A stretch of DNA of 64,000 bases from Solibacteraceae bacterium (GTDB lineage: Bacteria; Acidobacteriota; Terriglobia; Bryobacterales; Bryobacteraceae): positions 24,898 through 88,897 of the forward strand of contig JAJPJX010000095.1 of NCBI GenBank assembly GCA_021324015.1, read 5' to 3'. The position numbers and the translations under genes were made by a program. Of the stretch, positions 44,089 to 53,602 are shown piece after piece. Numbering within the stretch: the first letter of the stretch is position 1; every line of letters begins with the position of its first letter. The notes beneath the pieces were generated by a model that was given only the letters and a program-made list of their open reading frames with translations, did no database searches and was not told the origin of the DNA.

Positions 44089-46323
44089 TCACTCCATCCA
44101 GATCGTGTACGGCGCCAGGCGGACGGTCTTGCCCTCCTGCCACCGCACGCTCGCTTCCTCGTCGCCGAAATTCAGCAGCGCCAGTTCGCCGTGGCTGAGA
44201 ACGCTCCAGTATACTTCGGCCGGCTTGCGCAGGCCCAGCGCCCGCTTGACGGCGGGCCGCAGTTGCGGCAGGCGGCGCAATTCCCCAGCCACGAAGCGGG
44301 CGTAGTAGTCGCCCGGCTCGGGGTCGCCGGCAAAGAAGATCACTTTGCCCTTTCCCGTGCGGCCCGACTGCCAGCGGTTCCACACCGAGAGATCGCCTTC
44401 CACCGTCCGCAGGGGCCCCCGGGGCCGCTCGGGATAGATCAGCGTGCCGCCCCGCTCCACCCAGCGCGCGATCCGCTCCAGCACGTCTTTCTCCGTGATG
44501 TACCCCCAGAGAAAGACCAGTACTTTGTACCGGTCCAGCGCCCCATCCGCGATCATCTGCTCGCTCACGTAATCGTAGTCCGTGGCCGACCGCATGGCTT
44601 CGGCCCGCGAAAGAAACGCCGAGGCCCACAGGTAGCGGTTCGCCTCGTCGTCCAGCTTGATGGCCGTATCCGGATAGAAGGCTGCCACGTCGATCATGGG
44701 CGCCGCGCGCCGGTCCAGCAGCGGAGCATCATTGAGCCATGCGCGAATGCCCTGGTCGTTGCCGTAGAGATTCGGATGGTAATAGAACAGGTGCACCGCT
44801 CCGTTGGTCAGAGCGTTGAACAGGCGCGCCGCCACCCCGCGGGCGCTGCCGAAGCCGCCCGGTTCATAGCCCAGTTCGGCGCCGTAGAACCGCGCCGCCG
44901 AAGAGGCCATCCGGGTGATGGCGAAGTTCTGGGCGAAGTTGTCGCTCTCGTTGGTGAGGCGGATGCCGCCGTGCAAGCGGGCCATGCTGCGCGCCTGGTA
45001 GCTGTAGTCCGTGCCGATCTCCTCCGCGCCCCAGCCGCCCGACGACTGGTGAATGAAGGTGTGCGGCATAGCCTCCCGGGCCCATTTGGCCCACTGCTCG
45101 CACCAGGCGCTCATCGCGCCCATGTACCAGTTGTCGAAGTCGATGCGCTTGCGCTCGGTCGCCGCCGTCACGGGTAGGAACGGGCGCACCTGGTCGAAGG
45201 AGGCGAAATGATCGCCCCAGGCCCGGTTCAGGTCCTCGATGGTGGCGTATTGGCGCCGCAGCGCACTGCGGAACGACTCGGCGGCGTACGGATCTCCCGC
45301 CCAATAGCCGATGTGCGTGTGGATCGGCTGGCCTTTGTAGCCCCAGTTTCCGCGCGCCGGATACTGCGCTTCCCCGTAGTTTCCGCTGGGCCCCAGCCGG
45401 ATGCCCAGCAGCGCCTTGCGCGAGCCGTAATGCCTGCCGAACTCCGCCAGGAAGCGCTGCACGTAGCGATTCTGCGTGCCCGCGAAGATGGACTGGATGT
45501 CATTGCGCAGGCCGTGCTCCAGGCACACGAAGCCGATATTGTCCTTGGAATCGTGGTACCACTCCGGCAGCGTGTACGCCGAGCCGACGATCAGCAGCGG
45601 GAACCACTGGAGTCCCTGCCGTTCGATCTCGTCCACGATGGCGTCGTAGAAGCTCCAGTCGAAGACGCCGGGGGATCGCTCCACGAAGTTCCACTTCACG
45701 TAGCTTTCGATCCCGTTGAAGCCCAGGGCGCGCGCCAGCGGCAGCAGGTTGCGCATGGTGGCCAGAGCTTCGGGAAGCTGCTCGGGCGTAGCGGCGTCAG
45801 CGCCCGCCGTGGTCACGCGCTGCGACGAGGTGCGAAAGGTCACCGCCGGCGGTACATCCGGAATGGGCTCGCGGGGAGGCTCGGAATCCACGAGTGTCAC
45901 CGCGCGCAATAGCAACAGGCCCTGAATGCGCAGCGGGGCCGCCAGGGCGCCACTGCCCAGACGGAACGTCGCCCGGCGCAGCTTGCCGGAATTGATTTCC
46001 GCTACACCCCATTGATCATGTTCCGCCACGGGCACCGAAACCGAGATCAACCCGTAGCCTCGGTCCAGGTACTCGACGCTCAGCCACACCGGTCCGGAAG
46101 GCGCTGGAGCCGCTGTCACGCGGAACTCCGCGCGGCGAAAATAATCGTGTGTCGGATTGAGCGCCGCCACCAGGCCGCCCGCAGCCGCCTCCATCCGCCA
46201 GCCCTCCGGCCCGGGAGCGACGGCCAAACCCTTCGCTGCCGGCGGTTCGCCCGCCCGCCAGTAGGCCAGTTCCGCCGCAGGCGCCCACCCCGCAATCAGT
46301 ACCAGGCATAGCAGGAGGCGCAT
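44089..46323 (-). CDS. Secreted GH42-like glycoside hydrolase (beta-galactosidase-type)
   Basis: 744 residues from ATG 46323, which has an excellent AAGGAGG seven nucleotides upstream. Signal peptide MRLLLCLVLIAGWAPAAELA. A small beta domain is followed by a TIM barrel: ARALGFNGIESYVKWNFVER, SPGVFDWSFYDAIVDEIERQ, QWFPLLIVGSAYTLPEWYHD, LGIRLGPSGNYGEAQYPARG (possible acid/base Glu in NYGEAQ), FIHQSSGGWGAEEIGTDYSY and IRLTNESDNFAQNFAITRMA. A trimerisation/Rossmann-like domain (DRYKVLVFLWGYITEKDVLE; IARWVERGGTLIYPERPRGP) and a small C-terminal beta domain follow. The layout is that of GH42 and related clan GH-A enzymes; exact family and substrate are not assured. Directly upstream of the selenoprotein gene. 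Confidence 0.78.
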   Translation of the reverse strand: MRLLLCLVLIAGWAPAAELAYWRAGEPPAAKGLAVAPGPEGWRMEAAAGGLVAALNPTHDYFRRAEFRVTAAPAPSGPVWLSVEYLDRGYGLISVSVPVAEHDQWGVAEINSGKLRRATFRLGSGALAAPLRIQGLLLLRAVTLVDSEPPREPIPDVPPAVTFRTSSQRVTTAGADAATPEQLPEALATMRNLLPLARALGFNGIESYVKWNFVERSPGVFDWSFYDAIVDEIERQGLQWFPLLIVGSAYTLPEWYHDSKDNIGFVCLEHGLRNDIQSIFAGTQNRYVQRFLAEFGRHYGSRKALLGIRLGPSGNYGEAQYPARGNWGYKGQPIHTHIGYWAGDPYAAESFRSALRRQYATIEDLNRAWGDHFASFDQVRPFLPVTAATERKRIDFDNWYMGAMSAWCEQWAKWAREAMPHTFIHQSSGGWGAEEIGTDYSYQARSMARLHGGIRLTNESDNFAQNFAITRMASSAARFYGAELGYEPGGFGSARGVAARLFNALTNGAVHLFYYHPNLYGNDQGIRAWLNDAPLLDRRAAPMIDVAAFYPDTAIKLDDEANRYLWASAFLSRAEAMRSATDYDYVSEQMIADGALDRYKVLVFLWGYITEKDVLERIARWVERGGTLIYPERPRGPLRTVEGDLSVWNRWQSGRTGKGKVIFFAGDPEPGDYYARFVAGELRRLPQLRPAVKRALGLRKPAEVYWSVLSHGELALLNFGDEEASVRWQEGKTVRLAPYTIWME

Positions 46324-46334
46324 TGGTTTCCTCC

Positions 46335-46511
46335 TTAGCAGCACTTCGGGCGGGCATATTTCGCCCGCAGGCGCTTTTCCGAAAAGCGGCGCCATTCCTC
46401 GCCGGAGGGGGCGCAGCCGCGCGCTGCCAGGTGGCGGCCGTAGGCGCTTTCGTCGGCCAACTCCCGCAGCAGACCCACCAGCAGACGGCCCAACCTTCTC
46501 AGGCGGCTCAT
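46335..46511 (-). CDS. ybdD: YbdD/YjiX-family small protein
   Basis: 58-residue protein of the DUF466 family that accompanies CstA/BtsT-type transporters. The ATG at 46511 overlaps the cstA stop (ATGA). Recognisable features are [20 protein letters not shown], then [20 protein letters not shown] and a terminal Cys-Cys; Escherichia coli YbdD also ends with a Cys pair after an RYG segment. Probably a small accessory of the transporter. It lies in the same frame as a long overlapping open stretch over cstA, which hides it from length-based calling. Confidence 0.88.
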   Translation of the reverse strand: MSRLRRLGRLLVGLLRELADESAYGRHLAARGCAPSGEEWRRFSEKRLRAKYARPKCC

Positions 46512-48574
46512 AGCTCCTCCGTACGCAGTTGGGAGAGCACGAAGGGGGCTTCGCGCACCGTGGCTTCCCGCGTCCCCCGGAGGATGCCCGCCCATACCCG
46601 GATCGAATCGGTCAGCACGGTGGCCACCAGCACCAGGAAAATGCCGCAGACTACCGCGTCCAACCGGGCGTTGAAGATCAAGGCCTGGGTTTCGGCCGCC
46701 TTCGCCGCCGCCACCGCGCCCGCATCCAGGGCGGTCTGCAACTTGTCCGCCTGCGCCAGAAATCCGACCGCCGGCAGCGGCGAGAAAATCTTCTGCCAGC
46801 CCGCGGTAAAGGTGACCAGCACCAGCCAGGCCAGCGGCGCCAGCGTGATCCACATGTACCGGGCCCCGTGCATCTTGATCAGGATCGTGGTGCCCACGCA
46901 CAAGGCCATGGCCGCCAGCAACTGATTGGCAATCCCGAACAGCGGCCACAGCGAGTTGATGCCGCCCAGAGGATCGCGCACTCCCTGGTAGAGAAAGTAG
47001 CCCCACGCCAGCACGATCACGGCGCTCGTGCTTAACATTCCGGGCAGCCAGTTGCTGCGCCCCAGCGGACGGTGCACGTGAGCCAGCAGGTCCTGGAGCA
47101 TGAAGCGGCCCACGCGGGTGCCGGCCGAGATGATGGTGAGAATGAACAGGGCCTCGAACATGATGGCGAAGTGATACCAGAAGCTGATCACCGCCTGCCC
47201 GCCGCCGGTCCGCGCGAAGATGTGGGCCATGCCCAGCGCCAGCGAGGGTGCGCCGCCGGTGCGCGAAAACAGAGTCTCTTCGCCCACGGTGCGCGCCAGC
47301 GTCTCCATGTCGCCCACCGTCACCGGAAAGCCCCAGGATGAGATGGTGGCGACGGCGGCGGCGGGCGTGGCCCCCACGACTCCCGCCGGCGAGTTCACCG
47401 CAAAGTAGACCCCCGGCTGCAACACACAGGCGGCGATCATGGCCATGATCGCCACGAAGCTTTCGAGCAACATCGAACCGTAGCCCACCGGCCAGGCGTG
47501 CCACTCCCGGGCGATCATCTTCGGCGTTGTGCCCGACGAAATCAGCGAGTGAAACCCCGAAATCGCCCCGCAGGCGATGGTGATGAAGCAGAACGGGAAG
47601 ATCTTGCCCGCGAAAATCGGCCCGGTCCCATCCACGAAGCGGGTAAAGGCCGGCAACTGCAGATCCGGCCGCACGAACAGGATTCCCAGACCCAGCATCA
47701 GCACCACCCCGAGTTTCACGAAGGTGCTCAGATAATCGCGCGGCGCCAGGAACAGCCACACCGGCAGGGCGCTCGACAGATATCCGTAGAGGATGATGGC
47801 AATGGCCAGGCCCATCGACGAGAGCGTGAACCAGGGAGCCAGCGCGGCCGACTGCGCCACCGCCTTCCCCCCAAAGATGCTGGCGATCACCAGCACGAAG
47901 CCGATCACAGAAACCTCCAGCACCTTGCCGGGCCGCCAGTAGCGCAGGTACAGTCCCATGAACAGGGCGATCGGCATGGTGGCGGCGATCGTGAAGGTCG
48001 CCCACGGGCTGCCGCGGAGCGCGTTGACCACCACCAGCGCCACCACCGCCAGCAGGATGATCATGATGCACAGCACCGTCAGCAGCGCCGTCAGCCCGCC
48101 CACCTTGCCGATTTCCTCGCGGGCCATCTCTCCCAGGGTCTTGCCGTCCCGCCGCATCGAGCAGAACAGAATCAGGAAGTCCTGCACCGCGCCGCCCAAC
48201 ACCGCGCCGATGATGATCCACAGCGTGCCCGGCAGATAGCCGAATTGCGCTGCCAGCACCGGCCCCACCAGGGGACCCGGCCCGGCGATGGCGGCGAAGT
48301 GGTGCCCGAAAACGATCCACTTGTTGGTGGGCTCGAAATCCAGGCCGTCCCGCAGGCGCTCGGCGGGTGTGGCCCGCTGGTCGTTCAACGCCATGACCCG
48401 CGCCGCCAAGAACTTGGCGTAAAACCGGAATCCCAGTACATAGGTGCACGAAGCCGCCATCACCAGCCAGATGCTGTTGATCGGCTCGCCCCGGTTCAGG
48501 GCGATGCCCCCCAAACAGAAGGCCGCCAGGACCGCGAGGGCCGCCCACACCAGGTGCGCCAGGAGCTTTTTCAC
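46508..48574 (-). CDS. cstA: CstA-family carbon starvation/pyruvate transporter
   Basis: 688-residue integral membrane protein with about 16-18 hydrophobic segments. The N-terminus [20 protein letters not shown], the family motifs [20 protein letters not shown] and [40 protein letters not shown], and [18 protein letters not shown] are diagnostic. Members import pyruvate or peptides during carbon limitation. It is translationally coupled to ybdD and lies 12 bp after the unknown membrane protein gene. A local pairing with PFOR-based pyruvate use is only suggestive. Confidence 0.95.
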   Translation of the reverse strand: MKKLLAHLVWAALAVLAAFCLGGIALNRGEPINSIWLVMAASCTYVLGFRFYAKFLAARVMALNDQRATPAERLRDGLDFEPTNKWIVFGHHFAAIAGPGPLVGPVLAAQFGYLPGTLWIIIGAVLGGAVQDFLILFCSMRRDGKTLGEMAREEIGKVGGLTALLTVLCIMIILLAVVALVVVNALRGSPWATFTIAATMPIALFMGLYLRYWRPGKVLEVSVIGFVLVIASIFGGKAVAQSAALAPWFTLSSMGLAIAIILYGYLSSALPVWLFLAPRDYLSTFVKLGVVLMLGLGILFVRPDLQLPAFTRFVDGTGPIFAGKIFPFCFITIACGAISGFHSLISSGTTPKMIAREWHAWPVGYGSMLLESFVAIMAMIAACVLQPGVYFAVNSPAGVVGATPAAAVATISSWGFPVTVGDMETLARTVGEETLFSRTGGAPSLALGMAHIFARTGGGQAVISFWYHFAIMFEALFILTIISAGTRVGRFMLQDLLAHVHRPLGRSNWLPGMLSTSAVIVLAWGYFLYQGVRDPLGGINSLWPLFGIANQLLAAMALCVGTTILIKMHGARYMWITLAPLAWLVLVTFTAGWQKIFSPLPAVGFLAQADKLQTALDAGAVAAAKAAETQALIFNARLDAVVCGIFLVLVATVLTDSIRVWAGILRGTREATVREAPFVLSQLRTEEL

Positions 48575-48586
48575 GAATAGAGTCTA

Positions 48587-49369
48587 CTAAAACCGTTTCA
48601 GATTCCGCAGCATGGAAAAGGTGGTCGTGCCGCTGCGAAACTGCACCGAATGCACCGGGTTCCAATTCTCGTCCAGAGTTCCGATGTAGGTAGCCGTGCG
48701 CCGGTCGGTGCCCATCAGGATGACGATGTAGGAACGCTGCGGGTAGTACAGGGCGCGATACTGAATCTCGCCGCTCTCCGTCTGCCAGTGATCCTGAGCC
48801 GGCTGCCCCAGTTTCTGCACCACCGCCCAATAGTCGTCGTGGCTGTTCAATTCCAGGTAGGAGGTGTCCCGCATGGTGAAGTTGACGCGCGGCCGGAGCA
48901 CCCCTTCGCGATAGAAATTCCACACCAGCAGGAAGGCCAGGATCCCCACGGCCAGCACCGTGCCGATGAGCTTCAAGATCCGCGAGTCAGTGGCCGATTC
49001 CACCCGGATGCCCACCACCGCGGCCGGTTCGCTGCGCACCTCAGGAGGCGCGGGCGTGACCGGCGCGTTCACCGCCACCGGCATCTGGATCACGCGCCTC
49101 TGGTACGGCCAAACCGCCCCGCCCTTGTATTCCAGCTCCTTCACCAGCCCCACGATGATGACCGGGTCTTCCACCGACGAGATCTCCCCCAGAAAACGCC
49201 GGGGAATCCAGACTTCCTGCTCCGTCTTGGGGTTGTAGACCAGAATCTCCGACCAGGTGCCCTTTCGAAACAACCACTCATTGTGCTCGACATTCAGGAT
49301 GGGCGGGTAAAACGAGAAGGGCCGGACAGCCAGGGTATCGAACGGCGGCGTGAGCGGCGGCAGGGACAT
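48587..49369 (-). CDS. Single-span membrane protein of unknown function
   Basis: 260 residues, family not recognised. The N-terminal 100 residues resemble a small beta domain (SFYPPILNVEHNEWLFRKGT; WSEILVYNPKTEQEVWIPRR) with a linker rich in Pro/Val. One hydrophobic helix occupies residues 131-153 (ILKLIGTVLAVGILAFLLVW). The remainder looks like a folded extracytoplasmic domain: SHDDYWAVVQKLGQPAQDHW, YYPQRSYIVILMGTDRRTAT. No signal peptide, so the topology is N-in/C-out or the reverse. It sits between nuoH (29 bp) and cstA (12 bp) on the same strand. Confidence 0.7.
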   Translation of the reverse strand: MSLPPLTPPFDTLAVRPFSFYPPILNVEHNEWLFRKGTWSEILVYNPKTEQEVWIPRRFLGEISSVEDPVIIVGLVKELEYKGGAVWPYQRRVIQMPVAVNAPVTPAPPEVRSEPAAVVGIRVESATDSRILKLIGTVLAVGILAFLLVWNFYREGVLRPRVNFTMRDTSYLELNSHDDYWAVVQKLGQPAQDHWQTESGEIQYRALYYPQRSYIVILMGTDRRTATYIGTLDENWNPVHSVQFRSGTTTFSMLRNLKRF

Positions 49370-49398
49370 AAGCCGCTATTATGTTAGCAGGCGCGGCG

Positions 49399-50577
49399 TT
49401 ACCGCGGCGGCAGCATACCCAGCGCGGCGTTGACCACGATTGCGCCCATGCCGATAGGAATCATCCACTTCCAGCCGATGTCCATGAGCTGATCGTAGCG
49501 GAATCGCGGGAAGGTGCCGCGGAACCAGATCATCAGGTAGATCACCAGGGAGACTTTGAACAGGAACCAGAACGGCCCGATGGCCGCCGCGTTTACCGCC
49601 GGGATCACATATACCAGTCCCGCGACTACCAGCAGCAGCGCCGCCCCCACCAGCACCTTCTGCTGCAGCGGGTCCTTGAGCCGCTTGACCAGCACCAGGC
49701 TGGCGGCGCCAGAACCGGCGAACACCAGCAGGGGTACCAGGTAGTCGAGCAGTGCCAGCCACTTCACGCTGGGGAAGGGCCGCAGCCATCCGCCCCAGAA
49801 CAGCGTTACCGCCACCGAGGCCACCACGAAGATGTTCGCGTACTCGGCCAGGAAATAGAGCGCCCAGCGAAAGCCGCTGTATTCGGTGTGGAAGCCGGCC
49901 ACCAGTTCGGATTCCGCCTCCGGCAGATCGAACGGCGCGCGGTTGGTTTCCGCCGTGGCCGCGATCATGTACACCACGAACGGCACGATCATGAATCCGT
50001 AATTCGAGAACACGAACCAGATGCCGCGCTGCATCTGCGCCTGCACGATGCCCTGCAGGCTCAAGGTTCCGGCCACCATCAGGCCGGAAAGCAGCGCGAA
50101 AGCCAGGGCCACCTCGTAGCTCACCAGTTGCGCCGCGCTGCGCAGCGCCCCCAGCAGTGGATAGTGGCTGTTGGAAGCCCAGCCGCCCAGGATGATCCCC
50201 AGGATCCCCACCGCCGACATGGCCGAAATCACCAGGATGCCCACGTTGACGTCCGCCACGTAGATGGTCTTGCTGAAGGGGATCACGGAAAACGCCGTCA
50301 GCGCCGTGAAGGTGGAAATCACCGGCGCCAGCCAGAAAATCGAGCGGTCCGCATCGGCCGGAATGATATCTTCCTTGAGCAGCAGCTTCAGGGCGTCGGC
50401 AATGGGTTGCAGCAGCCCGTGCGGGCCCACGCGCATGGGTCCCAGGCGCACCTGGAAGTCCGCCAGCACCTTGCGCTCCACCAGCACGATATACCCCGCC
50501 AACAGCGGGAAGACCGCCACGATCACCAGGGTCACCAGGATCGGCGTGAACAAAGGATGTTGAAGGACGGTTTGCAT
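49399..50577 (-). CDS. nuoH: NADH-quinone oxidoreductase subunit H
   Basis: 392-residue membrane subunit at the quinone-chamber junction of complex I. Family motifs include VLVERKVLADFQVRLGPMRV, GPHGLLQPIADALKLLLKED, ASNSHYPLLGALRSAAQLVSYE, ETNRAPFDLPEAESELVAGF, and TEYSGFRWALYFLAEYANIF. It is normally placed between nuoG and nuoI, but here it is the last nuo gene, 6 bp after nuoN. Confidence 0.97.
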   Translation of the reverse strand: MQTVLQHPLFTPILVTLVIVAVFPLLAGYIVLVERKVLADFQVRLGPMRVGPHGLLQPIADALKLLLKEDIIPADADRSIFWLAPVISTFTALTAFSVIPFSKTIYVADVNVGILVISAMSAVGILGIILGGWASNSHYPLLGALRSAAQLVSYEVALAFALLSGLMVAGTLSLQGIVQAQMQRGIWFVFSNYGFMIVPFVVYMIAATAETNRAPFDLPEAESELVAGFHTEYSGFRWALYFLAEYANIFVVASVAVTLFWGGWLRPFPSVKWLALLDYLVPLLVFAGSGAASLVLVKRLKDPLQQKVLVGAALLLVVAGLVYVIPAVNAAAIGPFWFLFKVSLVIYLMIWFRGTFPRFRYDQLMDIGWKWMIPIGMGAIVVNAALGMLPPR

Positions 50578-50583
50578 ACGCCT

Positions 50584-52047
50584 CTAACGCATCAGCGACA
50601 CTTGCGCCATTTGCAGGAAGGGTTCCGGATAGATCCCAATTCCCAGGGTCAGCACGCCGCTCACCCCCAGCGCCACACGCAACCCCAGGCTGGAGGCCAG
50701 CGGCACGCGGTCGGCCGCATCCCGGATGAACATCGCCCGCACGATCCGGAAGTAGTAGTAAATGGCCACGGCCACGTACAGAACCGCGATCACCGCCAGC
50801 GTGTAATGCTGCGTCTCTACCAGCGACAGGAAGATGTAGTACTTGCCCAGAAAGCCCGCCGTGGGCGGGATGCCGGCGAGCGAGAGCAGGAAAATCAGCA
50901 TGAGCGAAGCGTAGCCCGGGCTCCGGTGGATCAACCCGGCGATATCGTCCAGTTCCTCGCCGATGATGTCCTTGCGCCGCAGCGCCACCACCACCAGAAA
51001 CGCGCCCAGGTTCATGAACGTGTACACCAGCACGTACACGGCGACGCCCTTGATGCCGGTGTCGTTTCCGGCGATGAGGCCCAGCAGCATGTATCCCGCG
51101 TGCGAGATGGAGCTGTAGGCCAGCAGACGCTTGATGTTGTTCTGGTTGATGGCGGCCAGGTTGCCCACCGTCATGGTCGCGATGGCCACCGCGCTGAGCA
51201 GCCATTCCCAGCTTACCCGTGCCGGAGCCAGCGGCCCCAGGAAGATGCGCAGCAGGAAAGCCATGGAAGCCGCCTTGGAGGCCACCGAGAGATACGCCGT
51301 CACCGTGGTGGGAGCGCCCTCATACGCGTCCGGAGCCCACATGTGGAAAGGCACAGCCGAGATCTTAAAGAGCAGGCCCACGGTGGTGGTGACCATGGCC
51401 AGAAACACCACCGGGTCCCAGGGCTGCCGGCTACCGATGGCGCTGGCCACGTCCGCCAGTTTGGTCGAGCCGCTGATCCCGTACATAACCGAAAACCCGT
51501 AGACCAGGAAGCCGCTCGAAAACGCCCCCAGCAGCAGGTACTTCATCGCCGCCTCGTTGGAGCGCTTCTCGGTGCGCAGGAAGCCCACCATCACGTAGAA
51601 GCACAGCGCCATCAGTTCCAGGCCGATGAAGAGCGTAATCAGATCCGTGCCGGCGGCCAGGAAGAACATGCCGCACTGCGCCAGCAGCAGCAGCCCATAG
51701 TATTCCCCGTGGTGCTCCCCGGCGATGTCCAGGTACTTGTACGAAACCATGGCGACAATCAGGGTGGCCGCCAGGAAAATCCAGTTGAAGAAGATGGCGA
51801 ATCCGTCCACCGTGAGCGAACCTTGAAACGCGGCAAGCTGGCTCAGCCCGTTGGCGGAAAGATACATCTGCTGCCGCACCAACGCCACCCCGGTGAAGAT
51901 TTCTCCCGCCGTGACCAGCAGAACCAGGTATTTGCGCTGCCTGGGCTCCACCAGCAGATCGAACAGCAGCACGGCGCAGCCGAACAGCGCCAGCATGATC
52001 GCGGGAATCAGCACGAAATGATCGCTTGCGGTATAGAAAGAGCTCAT
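50584..52047 (-). CDS. nuoN: NADH-quinone oxidoreductase subunit N
   Basis: 487-residue antiporter-like proton-pumping subunit, 14 predicted helices. SSISHAGYMLLGL, FKISAVPFHMWAPDAYEGAP (conserved lysine and helix-break region), and LLSLAGIPPTAGFLGKYYIF are characteristic. ATG at 52047 overlaps the nuoM stop as ATGA, so translation is coupled. Predicted start omits a spurious upstream extension. Confidence 0.97.
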   Translation of the reverse strand: MSSFYTASDHFVLIPAIMLALFGCAVLLFDLLVEPRQRKYLVLLVTAGEIFTGVALVRQQMYLSANGLSQLAAFQGSLTVDGFAIFFNWIFLAATLIVAMVSYKYLDIAGEHHGEYYGLLLLAQCGMFFLAAGTDLITLFIGLELMALCFYVMVGFLRTEKRSNEAAMKYLLLGAFSSGFLVYGFSVMYGISGSTKLADVASAIGSRQPWDPVVFLAMVTTTVGLLFKISAVPFHMWAPDAYEGAPTTVTAYLSVASKAASMAFLLRIFLGPLAPARVSWEWLLSAVAIATMTVGNLAAINQNNIKRLLAYSSISHAGYMLLGLIAGNDTGIKGVAVYVLVYTFMNLGAFLVVVALRRKDIIGEELDDIAGLIHRSPGYASLMLIFLLSLAGIPPTAGFLGKYYIFLSLVETQHYTLAVIAVLYVAVAIYYYFRIVRAMFIRDAADRVPLASSLGLRVALGVSGVLTLGIGIYPEPFLQMAQVSLMR

Positions 52048-53597
52048 CGCACACCTGCCACCACTTCCGCCGGGCTGGTCCGCGCGGCCTGCGCGGCGCC
52101 CTGGAAGTATCCCGGCCGCACGCGCTCCACGATCTGCGCGACCGGCTTCTCCAGGATCTCGAAATACGGCTTGGGGTACACGCCGATCCACAGGGCCCAG
52201 GCCATCAGCGGCAGGAACACCGCCAGCTCCCGCGGGCTGAGGTCCGCGAGGTGCAGGTTCTTGCCGTTAGTCACCTGCCCCAGCATGGTGCGCTGGTACA
52301 GCCACAACAGGTAGGCGGCGCCCAGAATGACTCCCGTAACCGCGAAGGCCGCCCACACGTGGCTGGCCTCGAAGGCGCCTTGCAGGATGGTGAACTCCCC
52401 GACGAAGCCGTTCAGCAGCGGCAGCCCCGCCGAGCTCAGCATGGCGATGGCGAACACCACCGCGTACTTCGGCATGACGTGCGCCAGGCCGCCGTATTCC
52501 GCAATCTCCCGCGTGTGCCGGCGCTCGTAGAGCACACCGATGATCAGGAAGAGCATGCCCGTCGAGATGCCGTGATTGAGCTGCTGCATCACGCTGCCGG
52601 CCAGCCCGTTGGGGTTCAGCGCAAAAATTCCCAGCGTGCAGAAGCCCAGGTGGCTCACCGACGAATAGGCCACCAGCTTCTTCCAATCCGCCTGCATCAG
52701 GCTCACCAGCGCCCCGTAGATGATCCCGATGATGGAGAGCACTGCCAGGGTCTTGACGATGGTGGCGTCCATCGAGGCCTTGGGCAGCAGCGGAAGCGAA
52801 AACCGGATGAACCCGTAGGTCCCCATCTTCAGCAGCACGCTGGCCAGAATGACCGATCCCGCTGTGGGAGCCTCCACGTGCGCGTCCGGCAGCCAGGTGT
52901 GGAACGGAAACATGGGCACCTTGATCGCGAACCCCAGGAAGAAGGCCCAGAAAACCCACTGTTGCATGCCCAGGGGCAGATCCAGCTTCATCAGTTCGGA
53001 GATCTCGAAGGTGTAGCTGCCAAACTGCTGGGCGTGCTGGAAATACAGCGTCAGGATGCCCAGCAGCATCAACACCGAGCCTGCCAGCGTGTACAGGAAA
53101 AACTTGATCGCGGCGTAAAGCTTGCGCGGCCCGCCCCACACACCGATGATGAAATACATCGGCACCAGCACCAGCTCCCAGAACACGTAGAACAGGAAGA
53201 AATCCAACGCCATGAACACGCCCAGCATGCCGGTCTGCAGCAGCAGGAACATGGCGTAGTACTCTTTCACGCGGTCCTGGATGGCCGTCCAGGAGGAAAG
53301 AATTGCCAGGAAGCCCACCAGCGTAGTCAGCATGATGAGCAGCAGGCTGATGCCGTCGATGCCTACCAGGTACTGCGCTCCCAGGCTGGGGATCCATCCA
53401 GCGCGCTCCACCATCTGGAAGCCCCCGGCCGACCGGTCGAACCGCGAGACCAGCGGCAGCGAGATCAGAAATCCCACGAAGCCCACCAGGTTGGCCCACA
53501 CCCGGATCAGGTCCTTCTGGCGCGACGGAATCAGCAGCAGCACCACTAGCCCCGCCAGCGGCGTAAACAGTACCAGACTCAACAAGTGCTGATCCAT
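52044..53597 (-). CDS. nuoM: NADH-quinone oxidoreductase subunit M
   Basis: 517-residue antiporter-like subunit. MDQHLLSLVLFTPLAGLVVL begins the protein. DGISLLLIMLTTLVGFLAIL, FYVFWELVLVPMYFIIGVWG (conserved Glu), FAIKVPMFPFHTWLPDAHVE and SSVSHLGFCTLGIFALNP mark NuoM. The start ATG lies 6 bp after the nuoL stop. An upstream open extension in the same frame is antisense-like noise over nuoL and was not used. Confidence 0.97.
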   Translation of the reverse strand: MDQHLLSLVLFTPLAGLVVLLLIPSRQKDLIRVWANLVGFVGFLISLPLVSRFDRSAGGFQMVERAGWIPSLGAQYLVGIDGISLLLIMLTTLVGFLAILSSWTAIQDRVKEYYAMFLLLQTGMLGVFMALDFFLFYVFWELVLVPMYFIIGVWGGPRKLYAAIKFFLYTLAGSVLMLLGILTLYFQHAQQFGSYTFEISELMKLDLPLGMQQWVFWAFFLGFAIKVPMFPFHTWLPDAHVEAPTAGSVILASVLLKMGTYGFIRFSLPLLPKASMDATIVKTLAVLSIIGIIYGALVSLMQADWKKLVAYSSVSHLGFCTLGIFALNPNGLAGSVMQQLNHGISTGMLFLIIGVLYERRHTREIAEYGGLAHVMPKYAVVFAIAMLSSAGLPLLNGFVGEFTILQGAFEASHVWAAFAVTGVILGAAYLLWLYQRTMLGQVTNGKNLHLADLSPRELAVFLPLMAWALWIGVYPKPYFEILEKPVAQIVERVRPGYFQGAAQAARTSPAEVVAGVR

Positions 53598-53602
53598 GGG
53601 AT

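Noticed and set aside
46512..48923. Long frame overlapping cstA upstream of ybdD
   Set aside because: Only the last 58 codons (ybdD) show homology; the rest is a frame-shifted shadow of cstA.
49381..52314. 977-residue plus-strand open frame
   Set aside because: Antisense to nuoH, nuoN and part of nuoM; rich in His, Gln and Arg as expected from reversed membrane-protein codons.
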